A stretch of DNA of 64,000 bases from Echria macrotheca (lineage: Eukaryota > Ascomycota > Sordariomycetes > Sordariales > Schizotheciaceae). Under the pieces are notes generated by a model, which searched no databases, was not told the origin of the DNA, and was given only the letters and a program-made list of their open reading frames with translations. The stretch lies in contig MU839841.1 of assembly GCA_030411725.1 (NCBI GenBank), positions 434,001-498,000 of the forward strand, read 5' to 3'. Both the position numbers and the translations under genes were made by a program. This document shows positions 22,736 to 33,100 of this stretch, in pieces (the stretch's first letter is position 1; each line of letters starts with the position of its first letter).

Positions 22736-25159
22736 ATGAGGTTCTCATATGCCCTCCTTACGGCGGCCTCCTGGGCTGGCTTGGCCGCCGCCCACGGCGA
22801 CGACCATGGCGAGCAACACTTGCCCAAGCTCCTCGGGGCGAGGAGGTTCCTGGCCGACATGAAGATGCGCCGGGCGGCGGGTGTCCAGCTGCCACCGGTC
22901 GGGCCTGCCCCTCAAGCTCCCAGCCGCCAACCTGTAAAACGGTCGGGGCCGGGGCCCCTGAGGAAGAGACAGGATGACGACGAGAATACTGACGGCAACT
23001 GCGGGCCTGGGATTGGGAGCTGTTCGCCGGGGTATTGTTGCTCCCCGGAAGGGTACGTTGTTATACACGTCGTTCACACCCTCCGTGTCAGCTAACTCTT
23101 TGTGCTAGATGGTGCGGAAAGGGGTTGGATTACTGCCAGGCCCCTGATTGTCAGATCAACTACGGCTCGGGCTGCGATGGGGTAGGTTTTCCTGGCGGCG
23201 TGAGACTTGGTTTTCGTCCCCTAATTTTTTTGTCTCTTTAGAATCAAAAACCCAAAGGACAAGACACGTCGTCGATTCCCCGGCCAAAGCTGGGTAGTGT
23301 GTTGTATGGCGGAGCGGGAATCTATGATTGTGTAAAGAATGGAGACATCGCCCTCACGTTTGACGACGGACCGTACATCTACACCAACACGCTGCTGGAC
23401 AAGCTCAAGGTTTGTGTGGATTTGGTTCCAAGAGACCAAGGTGCTAACGGGCGTGCAGAGTTATGGAGCCAAAGCGACCTTTTTCATAACGGGAAACAAC
23501 CTCGGCAAGGGCATGATCAACGACCCCTCGACCATCTATCCTGCCATCATCCGGGTGAGTTTTTTCTTTGGGGGATGTCGAAAAACCAAACACTGACAAA
23601 AAAACAGAGGATGCATGCCGAAGGACACCAGATTGCCAGCCACACGTGGTCCCACCAGAACGCAAGCCAGTTGACTAACACGCAGTTTACCAACCAGATG
23701 GTGTGGAACGAGATTGCCCTCAACTCCATCCTGGGCTTCTTCCCCGCCTATATGAGGTGGGTGTTTTGCATTCTCCCAAGAATACCGGCCGGGGTCACTG
23801 ACAATTTTTAACGACAGACCCCCCTTTTCCATCTGCGAGCGCAACTGCCAAAACATCCTGTCGACGCTCGGCTACCACGCCATCTACTTCGACCTCGACA
23901 CGGCCGGCTACCTCAACGACAGCCCGAAGATGATCCAGAACAGCAAGAACATCTGGGACCAGGCGATGCGCACGTCGAACCCGGCGCGCGACAGCTTCCT
24001 CCAGATCGAGCACGACATCCACGCCCAGACGGTCAACAACCTGACGGACTACATCCTGACGTCCCTCTTCCAGAACGGCTGGCGCTCCGTCACGGTGGGC
24101 GAGTGCCTGGGCGACCCCGTCGACAACTGGTACCGCAAGGGGCCCGACAACTCCATAACCGTGCCGACGGGCAAGACCCCGCCGGGGGCTTCGTCGTCAG
24201 CGCCGCCGCCACGGTCGACCGTCACGATCCGCACCACGATCTCCCGCAGCTCCATCTCGACCCGCTCGACGATCCCGTTTCCCACTACTACCGCAAGAGG
24301 ACAACCCGGGACGACGATCCGAACCACGGTCGTTCAGCAGCCGACACCGGTAGACCCCGGCCCGGGCGTCGGCACGCGCAGCACGATCCCGCTCCGGCCG
24401 ACGAGCACGCGCGGCCCCAGCACCGACGGGCTGTGCGGCAACGGCGCGACGTGCTCGGGCACGCGCTACGGCGCCTGCTGCTCGGCCTTTGGCTACTGCG
24501 GGACCGGGTCGGATTTCTGCTCGCTCGACAACGGCTGCCAGTCGGCGTGGGGGTATTGCGAGGGTAGTCTGCAGCCGGATTCGCCTTATCCAAAACGTAT
24601 GTAAAACCAGTTTTTTGTTTTCTTTCTTTCATTTCATTTCATAGACACACTCGGAGAAGAAGAAGAAAAAAATAAGAATGTGAAATCGAAAACATATGTT
24701 TCCAGCGGAGCGTATATATGAAGAAGAAGAAAACAAGAGAATAGAAAAGGTTAATAGATTTCTTGGCGGGCGCCTTTGCCTGCCCAGGGGAATGATAAAG
24801 CGAGTTCATCCCCTCCTCTTCGTCCTTCTCCTCCTCCATCGCAACCATCTACCCCTCCCCGTCCGAGTCCGAGTCCCAGTGCCGGACCAGGACCAGGATC
24901 AGGAACAGGGGGAGGAAGCAACATACCCGGCAACGGCGGTCCAACGATTGGATATCCCGGCGGCGGCGGCGGCACCGGAAGCGGCACGATCAGCAAGGAC
25001 GGGAAGTGCGGCGCCGCGGGCGCGGGCGCGGGCGCGGGCCAGACGTGTTCGGGGAGTACGTTTGGGGCGTGTTGTGGGGTTGATGGGACGTGTAGTACTA
25101 GTACTGTTTCTTGTTTGGCTATTTTGGGGTGTCAGAAGGATTATGGGTATTGTGTGTGA
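22736..25159 (+). CDS. secreted chitin deacetylase (CE4) with CBM18 chitin-binding domains
   Basis: Removes acetyl groups from chitin to give chitosan, outside the cell. Exons: 22736-23052, 23109-23181, 23242-23409, 23459-23554, 23608-23756, 23818-24596 and probably 24801-25159, giving 646 residues. A signal peptide (about 1-19) and a basic KRSGPG..RKRQ stretch (possible Kex2 site) precede CBM18 number 1 (about 88-130, eight Cys). The CE4/NodB domain has TFDDGP (169-174) with the metal-binding Asp pair and HTWSH (230-234) with the two metal-binding His. A Thr/Ser/Pro linker leads to CBM18 number 2 (about 473-516), a Pro/Gly linker and CBM18 number 3 (about 596-646). Exons 1-6 are firm. The last intron (24597-24800) needs an AAG acceptor; otherwise translation stops at 24604 (529 residues). 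Confidence 0.9.
24597..24800 (+). other. probable last intron of chitin deacetylase
   Basis: GTATGT donor; the only frame-compatible acceptor I found is AAG before CGAGTT. It is longer (204 nt) than the other introns. Support comes from the complete CBM18 cysteine pattern encoded downstream, in a frame with no plausible start of its own. Confidence 0.5.
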
Positions 25160-25166
25160 TTCTGGG

Positions 25167-25201
<35 letters not shown>

Positions 25202-26465
25202 GGGAGGGGAGGATGGGTGTGTGGTGGCGTGGCGTGTCATGGGAAGAGGAAGCAAGCAAAGCATTTTGTTTACCTTACTTGGTGGGGGGTTTCAAAAAAA
25301 CAGGGGGTTGCATGTTTTTGTTTGGGGAGGTTGGTTGTGGTTGTGGTCGGCTTTGACGTGGAAACTGTATGTATTGTATTTAGCTTGGTGGTGAATGTAC
25401 ATATATACAAACAAGTTGTCATACAGAGAGTGTGTGTATATTCTCGACGGTGTTAGGTTGGTCGTATAAGGTATGGATAGTGTAAACAACCCCCTCCTCC
25501 TTCTTACGGAGTACAATCATCCACCTACGGTACACATTTTGAGAGTCGTCAAATTTACAAGACTAAGTTTGGGTGCCCTGGAAATACCCTACTATACTTC
25601 CCAACGGATGGTATATAACCTGAATGGAAACCTTTCTTCAGGAAGGGGAATATTGGTAAGTTATGTTGTTGATGTCACTTTCCCAAGCAGGTGGGAAAAG
25701 CTGGACAGGTTAGACTACACCGCGATGAGTAAATACACCTAACCTACTCACCATACCTAGCTAGCTATATGAAGACAGAAAAGTTCTATTAGAGAAATCT
25801 ATTTCGATCACATATACGGGGAACCAGAACCAGAAGAAAAGTTAGTTACACCCCCTGGGTTGGACACTGAATCAAGCGTCATCGTTGGTCAGTGATTCCC
25901 GACCCAGTCGAGATCAAGAAGAGAAACCAAACCAGGAAACGAGTTTCCTTCCCCCCTCCCTCTTTACACTCATCGGCCATGTCACTGGTGCTTCACAAAT
26001 TAAATACCTCGTAGTTACGGTAGATGTTCCGCTTAGGCCCTCGGGCCTGGGGACTCGTCTCGCAAAGAGTACCCCTGCGGTGTAAGATGAATAATAATAA
26101 ATACCTCGTACTTCTGAGGGCCGTGTGGTTATTATCAAGCGAGTCAGGTCGACCATGGTGCTGACTAGCCCCATCTTGCATTACGCATTTACACAGGGGA
26201 CGAGAACTGCAACGCTCGAACAATTTGACCGTCTATCTATACAGTTCAGTTTACCCACCGGACAGTCCCTGACGCCAATCGCTGTTATTCCTACCTTGAT
26301 ACCACGATCATGCCCGAACGCCAACCCATTCCCAACGCCTTCAATATGCAAGCTTACTGCTGCCCCGTCCATGGCAGGAATCCTTCCAACATAGGCTGCC
26401 CACGCTTCCATTGGTGCCAAGCCATCAGGACCGGAAAAAAGGTTTCGACATACCTGCAAAGCCGC
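25160..26465. other. convergent intergenic region, AT-richer
   Basis: 3' regions of chitin deacetylase and the 26466 gene. Less GC than its surroundings between about 25480 and 26110. Holds the GT microsatellite and a small palindrome at 26035-26048. No gene seen. Confidence 0.6.
25171..25200. repeat. (GT)15 microsatellite
   Basis: Thirty bases of uninterrupted GT just after the chitin deacetylase stop codon, in its 3' UTR. Confidence 0.97.
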
Positions 26466-27989
26466 TTAAACCAACACTTTGATCATCATATGTGCGGCCC
26501 CAAACACATGATACACCCCTGCCACGGCTTCATCCCATTCCTCCTGGGTCGTGATGGTCTGCAAGCCACGGGGTGTTAGAACCTGAATGACGGGGTCGGA
26601 GCAGTTCCAATCCATTTCCAACATTGCCAAGAAGACCGCAAAAGAGCATCCGTTGACAGAGCGCTGGAAGCTCTCGGGAACTCTCCAGCTATTCTCCTTC
26701 CGGCTTACCGAGAGAGCAAATGTCAGCGGCGCGTTATCGGGTACCTCAACTGGGATGGCGCCATCTGGTGAGGAGGCGCTCGGCCCTTGACCATACCTAC
26801 CGTCGATCGCTGCCTCGGTGGGAGGGGACGGGGATTGAGAAACCAGTCCTTCTGAGATCTGGCCTGGAGTGCTCAAAGTTCCAGTGACGTTGCCGGAGGA
26901 CTCGAAATGCCGTGATCTCACGAGTCTACTTGGAGCCCGCTGTGCCTTCGCATCTCTGATTACCCGGTTTAAACATTTGACAAAGTGGTAAAGGAGCACA
27001 GTTGAGTCTTGGGGCCAGAAGCGTGTCCGGAACCCGGCGGTTCGACAGCCGGCCCCAAACCAACGTTCTCCCCAACCTTCATGGGTTAAAATATGGAAAG
27101 CAGCACGAATAAGGGCGTGCTTGGTATCAGTCGAGTGGTTTGGCCGCTTTCCGAGGATGAGATAGGCGAGAGAAGGGGAACCTAAAAGGTACTCCTGGAG
27201 TGAGCGGTTCAGCACCTTCTGGCTCATCTTATCTAGTTCGAGAGCGGCTGACACCTCGGGCATTCGGGTATAACCTATCGAACAATTAGCACACGGCCGA
27301 GCATCAAGGGTGAAGGGGCACTTACCAAGCGTTAGAGCTGGCGCGAGAGCGAGAGCTCCTTCGAGATCGTTGTCAATCCGGCGAGGAACCCCGACATTCT
27401 TCACCGCTTCCCCGTCCTCGATAGGAACAAATTCAGACATCAGAATCGTGTCGCTATTGCTGGATGCAAGCGGCGTGTCGGAGCTCTGTGCTTGGCCAGC
27501 TGATGGTGTCCGGGCTTGCCGGGCAAGTTCGACATCGAACTCTTCGGATAAGTGCGTGTCAATCTCGGCGTCGGAGAGAACGTTGATCATGGGCTGATCC
27601 GAACGAGAGCTGGAAAGTGAATTGACTAACCGTGTATGCCCCGTATGTTCCTGACATGCTGTGCCAGCCGTGCTTGTCAGGTCTATGTGGTCCGCGGGCG
27701 AATCGGCCGCCGCAGTCGAAACGGGTTCTGACGGAAGAGTGGGAAACGACAACTCCATTGTGGTCTCTGAGAGCGGGCTCGGCCGCGGTGTCAGTAAAGC
27801 AGCATTACCTGTGCCGGCGGGGTCCTCGTCGGCGTTGAGCAGGGCCTCGTCAAGAAACATGGTATTGAAGTCGAAGTCGTCGTCGTCGCCGCCGCCTCCA
27901 AAGAGTGACTCGAGGTCGTCGTCCAGCACCATTGTCTCCTTACCATTAGGGTCTATGCCGGTGACCGAGAGCGAGTTGGTGGTGTCCAT
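26466..27989 (-). CDS. unrecognised protein with acidic N-terminus, possible regulator
   Basis: I do not recognise this family. Exons read 27989-27326 and 27274-26466, giving 490 residues. The 51-nt intron has GTAAGT, GCTAAT and ATAG; it is a multiple of three without a stop, so it could be mistaken for coding. The ATG at 27989 was chosen because the frame upstream crosses a leader intron and meets a stop without another ATG. The N-terminus (about 20-50) mixes Asp/Glu with Phe, Leu and Met (DDDLESLF, DFDFNTMFLDEALL), like an acidic activation domain. The middle is Ser/Thr/Pro-rich. A conserved-looking core (about 235-350) contains YLLGSPSLAYLILGKRP and RFWPQDSTVLLYHF. The last 70 residues (PVIQVLTPRGLQTITTQEEW...) look like a compact beta-rich domain. 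No transmembrane segment. A transcription-linked role is only a guess. Confidence 0.72.
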   Translation of the reverse strand: MDTTNSLSVTGIDPNGKETMVLDDDLESLFGGGGDDDDFDFNTMFLDEALLNADEDPAGTGNAALLTPRPSPLSETTMELSFPTLPSEPVSTAAADSPADHIDLTSTAGTACQEHTGHTRLVNSLSSSRSDQPMINVLSDAEIDTHLSEEFDVELARQARTPSAGQAQSSDTPLASSNSDTILMSEFVPIEDGEAVKNVGVPRRIDNDLEGALALAPALTLGKCPFTLDARPCANCSIGYTRMPEVSAALELDKMSQKVLNRSLQEYLLGSPSLAYLILGKRPNHSTDTKHALIRAAFHILTHEGWGERWFGAGCRTAGFRTRFWPQDSTVLLYHFVKCLNRVIRDAKAQRAPSRLVRSRHFESSGNVTGTLSTPGQISEGLVSQSPSPPTEAAIDGRYGQGPSASSPDGAIPVEVPDNAPLTFALSVSRKENSWRVPESFQRSVNGCSFAVFLAMLEMDWNCSDPVIQVLTPRGLQTITTQEEWDEAVAGVYHVFGAAHMMIKVLV

Positions 27990-29089
27990 GTTTTGGAACT
28001 GATCGTGGGTTGCGACGTCGGGGAAGGTGGTGGAAGTTGTAAGTGAAACGTGGGGGGAGCCAGTCTGGTCCTGAGCACCGCAAGTTAGCACTGATGGTTC
28101 TCTCTAACACAGCGCAGCCACTGTGGCTTGGTCGGGGGCCTGCACATACCTGAAATTTTCCGGCTTGCAGAGGACGGCAGCAAATAACAACTGGCTCCGC
28201 CGCTCGTGTCTTGACCGTGTAGGCTTATTCAATGGCCGAATTGGTCTGCTTCGAAGAGATGCCGGTAAGTGTGTTTTTTGAAGCCGGCAACCTGTTGGGC
28301 TGGGAGATATGGTTGACAAAAAACTTGCTGGAGGAAAAGCGGACAGGCCCTCTGGCGCTCACTAAAATCCAGGCGTCGGTCTGTGCTTTCTCCCCGCCAG
28401 CGCGCGTTCCCAGCCCCAAAAGTCGCACGCTCACCTTGACAGAACACCCAGCTCGAAGTGGGTCGCGCCCGTGTTAACAAGTTACATATGTTCTAACAAC
28501 TAGGCAGCCGCCTCCTTCATGACCAAGATGGGGTGATTCATAGTCGACAACATGGCTACCTAGATGACTGGCATATTGTCAATGCAACAAATTGCAGGGC
28601 TATTTTCGAATTCCTGGCGCACGGTGCTACCGTGGTATAGTTAATCATAAGTGACAACTGTGAAAGCTCCTCATCTGAACCGCGAGAACAGTCTACAATT
28701 TCATCCTAGTGTAGGCCATAATAGCAATACATACTGATTTTGAACCTTGGAACGCTATCTATCATGGCATAATTACGGTGAATCGGTGACAGCAGAGTTA
28801 GCAACGGTTTCACCTACTGGCGCCGTATCTGAGGATAGTTCGGCACTGAGTCGGGGCACTCTTCACTGATACTGGGGGGAGACAGAGGTAAGCCAAGTAG
28901 AATACGTCCCCATGCGCTGTTTGCGCCAACATGTACGACTCGATCTTTAGAGAATCTATTCTACAGAACCACCGTTCTATGATGCCTCTAGGGTCTAGTC
29001 CCTCTACAACAGGCACTCTCTGCCTCCCTCCACCGAACCGTCCCAGAACGGCCAAGACTTCCCTCCCCCTCCTCAAGAGCCCCCTCCCA
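27990..29089. other. intergenic region, 1.1 kb
   Basis: Leader and promoter of the 26466 gene and 3' UTR of the SMP-30 gene. Apart from the leader intron nothing is recognised. Confidence 0.6.
28071..28149 (-). other. 5' UTR intron of the 26466-27989 gene
   Basis: On the minus strand: GTATGT donor, GTGCTAACTT branch site and CTCAG acceptor, 79 bases. No upstream in-frame ATG is available, so it should be a leader intron. Confidence 0.6.
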
Positions 29090-30165
29090 CTAAGGGCTGA
29101 GTTTAAAGTCAAAGTGCCCCAGCCCCGTGGTTCCAACATCGACCCGAAAGAGCGCCCCCCCGAGCGCCTTGCTGTCTCCCTCGCCATCCTCGTCCGCCGC
29201 ACACGTGATGAACAGCTCAGTCCCGACGAACTCGCAGCACGTAATGTGCCGCGTCGGAAGGTTCACCTGGCCAGCCAGCCTCCCCTCGGGCGACAGCCGG
29301 ATGATACGGCTCTCGCCCCAGACAGCATGCCAGACATGGCCATCCGCGTCGACCCGGAAGCCGTCGGGCTCGCCCGGCCCCTCGTGGCGGTAAAAGACGC
29401 GCTCGTTGGACAGGCTGCCATCCGCCGCGTCGTAGTCGAACGCTAGCACCTGGCGGGCCGACGAGTGCGTAAAGTACATGGTCCGCCGGTCGGGCGACCA
29501 GCCAACCGAGTTGGGAATCGTCAGTCCGGTGTGCGTCGTCTGCGGCGCCGTCTTGTTGCCGCCATCAAATCGAAACAGAGATCCTGCGGTTACGCCATGT
29601 TAGACCCTACTAGAGACTCCCCGGTGGACCAGCGCCAAGTTGGCCGACTGCCGATGCAGAACTCCGGGCTCGCGCCACGTGGGCGGGAAGCACTGGGGCA
29701 GAGCACCAACTTGTGGTCTCTCTCACCTTCGGGCAGAAAGTCGCCAAAGCCAAAGTCGGTCATGGTTCCGAGCCAGAAGCGGCCGTGAGGGTCGACGGCC
29801 CCGTCATTACTCCTCAGTCTGGCGTTGTCGTCTCCGCCGCCGGAAAACTTCCCGACGTACTCGTACTTGCCCGTCTTGCGGTCCAGCACGGCCACTCCAT
29901 ACTTGAGCCCAACGAGGATCTTGTCCTGCGGGTCGACGCCCTCGATGTTGGCCGTCACGGTTACCGGCACGTCCAGCTGGATGGTGGTCACCGACTCGGG
30001 CCCCTGGCTGAGAGAGACGCTGTGGATCTGCTTCTTCTTGATGTCAACAAAGCGCAACGTATTGGTCGACTTTTCATGGTACGGCCCCTCGCCCAGCTCG
30101 CAGTGGAGGTTGAGGTATGGCTCCGTGACGTGCCACTGCTGTATGTCACTGCTCTGGTGCGCCAT
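29090..30165 (-). CDS. SMP-30/gluconolactonase (regucalcin-like) protein
   Basis: A six-bladed beta-propeller hydrolase of the SMP-30/LRE family, which opens sugar lactones (for example gluconolactone) using a bound divalent metal. Exons read 30165-29727 and 29583-29090; the 143-nt intron has GTGAGA and CGCAG. It joins FLPEG to SLFRFDGG in frame and gives 310 residues, the normal family length. Expected metal-site signatures are present: the Glu of ELGEGP near residue 22-27, RSNDGAVDPHGRFW, the Asn of IPNSVGWSPD, and the Asp of EPDGFRVDADG. No signal peptide, so it is probably cytosolic. The physiological lactone is not known from sequence. Family assignment is confident. Confidence 0.92.
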
Positions 30166-33100
30166 TGTCCTGCTGTCTGTTGTCTCGGATGCGGTCCGGC
30201 GGGGTGGAGATGCAGGATGGGACGCTGCTGGCTATGACGCGAGAATTGAGATGCAGGATCTGGTGACACGGCGGAGTCCACCTTTAGGCTCTGGAGTATC
30301 CAACCGGGAATGAAAAGCGGACGTTGGTTGTTGACAGCGCTAACACTGGCAGCGCATCAACGACAACAACAGCAACAGCAGGAGAGATGTCTTCTTTTAT
30401 CCTCGGCATCGAACGGCTCGACTCGGCCGCCGTCCGTCCGGCCAAGTCCAACAGCCGGAGCGAGATGGTTGTCGTCAAGGCCGGAAGACGGCCCTCAACT
30501 CCGCGCCGCCGGCTGGACAGCCGAGAGCAGAAATGCCGGCGCGGGCATCTCGGGCCACACGCGCCGATGGGTACGGGCTGGAGTAGCCCTCTTCTCTCCC
30601 CCGCAGCCCGACTCTCTCGACGCGACGACGTGGCGGCGTGGAGCATGTCGTGTCTCTTGCGCTTGGAAGAGTCGGCTGATGACGATACACGGCAGCCACC
30701 TGCGGTACCAAGGTGCGTTCTGACTGCCAAGCTGCCTTGCTGCTTCTTCCCGTCCCAAAACCGCAAAATTCCGCGAAAGGGACGTCGATTCCTGCCGTGA
30801 ATTTGCGCCCAATCATTGCCTTTTGCACGTCGCCAATGCAACCGAAAAAAGAAATATCCGGTCAGATGCTGCCGCCGTGATTGTCAATTTTCCAGGGCAT
30901 GGTTCCGCGCCTTCTGGGGGGGAATGCAAACCGCTCTCTCAGCTGACCACGGGCAATGGAACAGAACAGGGCCAGGCTCGGTCGGTCGAGTTCATCGGTG
31001 CCCAACCCCAAGCTTTTTGCAGCTTTGGTCGTCGAAACCCCACTCCTCGGGCGCATCGTGCTGCTGCTGCTGCTGCCGCTGCTGGCTTGCATTGCTTTGC
31101 TGCTGCTGCTGCTGCTGCTGCGTGTACACGTAGCGCTGTGGGATTTCCTCTGCCATCTCCAAAGCAGATGCGGATCTAGCGGTGGACTGGGCGCTAGTCC
31201 GACCAAGACTCTCGGGTTGTCTTCCGGTGTCAATCACCGCTCTGCGGTCATCTTCACCGCCCGTCCTCTCGGTGGCATGCCTGTCTCTTTTCGGCCCAGG
31301 GCTGCATGATGACCGCTTCTCGGACGGGGGCCTTGTCTGCGCCTGTCTGCGAGTGCTCAGACACATGATCGGCAGCATCTGCAGGCCACAACCGCCCTGG
31401 GTTCCGGGAGGAGGGGGGAGTGGAGCAAACCGTGGGCCGGCCAAACTTCTTGCTGGTGCGGGCTGGCTGAACCACCACCCCCTACGAGAGAAGCAAGCAA
31501 AACCATGGCTGGAGGCACCCAGAGCCATCGTGACCGCCCAGATTTCGCTGTTGTTCGTCAACCACCACGACCGAGCCATGTGGGACGGGATATCATGACC
31601 TTTTCAATGGGACCATCCCCTCACTATCCTACATCTACCGTGCTGGCTTGTTGAAAAAGCTCATTTGATGGAAACACGAGGCTTACCTCGAACGCGTCAA
31701 AACGCGGTAGGACTCGGTCGGGTCGGATTTGGAAGACAACAACGGGCCGTCTTGCTGCCTCGTCGGTGTGATACCCTCTAAATTCAGGAGCATGCGCATG
31801 ACGGCAATGGTTTGTGCCTGGGTCGAGGGGTTTGCAAAATCTCGTCAGATAAAATAATCCTGCATCCTGCGAACACCCACGGACGGTGACGGGGAGAGGA
31901 GCCGGGGCGGCACTGGCAGGGTCCTGACACCTCCAGACTTTAGGCTTCCAGCAGGTCTCCCTACACTCGGAGCCCGACGGTGAGGGGAGGGGACTGGAAT
32001 TGTCAACCACCTCAAATAATTCGCAAATAGTCAATTCAGGCGCGCTGCCGAGCCCGACGTGCCTCAGGTTGTCGACTCTTCCACCGAGACTGCTGGTTTG
32101 GTTCGCTCACAGGACAGAAGGCGGTGTCTGCGCTTTGCAGCGCCGATGCATGCGAACCGCGCTGCATGCCATCGCACATTCCCGCATTTCTATGGGTCCA
32201 TCCTGGATGTGGCCCAATTGTCGGAGGGAGCGCGTGCTGAGCTGGCAGGCTCGAGCTTGCATCGAGGCCCCGAGGACAGGGGCTTCTCCAATCTCCACCC
32301 GTTTTCGCGATGCCATCATCATCCCCCAGGGCTCTTGAGCCGCAAGGAATATTGCCCGACAATTATTGACGGGGTTTGGCTACGGAGCAGCCCAAGTCCC
32401 GACCTTCGTCCCGACGATCGTCGCGACTATTGTCGGATGTCGTCCCTATAAATCTGGGGTTGACGGTTGTGTAACGACCTCGAGGGACGGCCCGGGACTG
32501 ACGCGGGAGTCACCTGCTCGCTCAAATAAGTCCGCCCACATCCCACGACATCTCCCGGCTAGCCAACCAACCACATGCCGTCTAGAAGCATCCAAATATC
32601 CCTCTCCTCCGCCCGCAAAGTATCGACCAGCAGGGATTGCCAAACGGCTGTCTCTCTTCTCGTGGGGGGTTCGCGGCGGCGGCGGCGGAGAGAAAAAGAA
32701 GGCACAAAAAAGGCCGCTGCCGGGGAGTCGAGATGTGAGACATCGATCCATGCCGCCGACCTCTCGTTCTTCAGCTTTTCGGGTGCACGTCCAGTGGTGG
32801 CGGCATCCGGTGCGGTTCGGTCTTGATTTTTTTCAAATAAACCTCCCTGTTTCAGGCTCCAATTGGCTGCCCATATCGACTATCTCTTTGACGACAATAT
32901 CGCCCTCAGGCCTTCTTCTGAGAGCATTATCCATTCTGGGTAGAGGTCCCGGCTCGGGTTTTGGCGTTACACCCACGCAGTAGGAGTGAGATGTAAATTG
33001 GAGGTTTAATTTTGTTTTTCCCGCGATTTCCAGCGCGGAGACGAGACCGATAACTGCCAGGCAAGGGCCCCAGATCACTCCTTTCCGCCTGATGGAAATA

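Noticed and set aside
30992..31579. A 195-codon minus-strand frame with polyglutamine
   Set aside because: The Gln run is only the CTG/CAG microsatellite; the rest lacks protein-like features.
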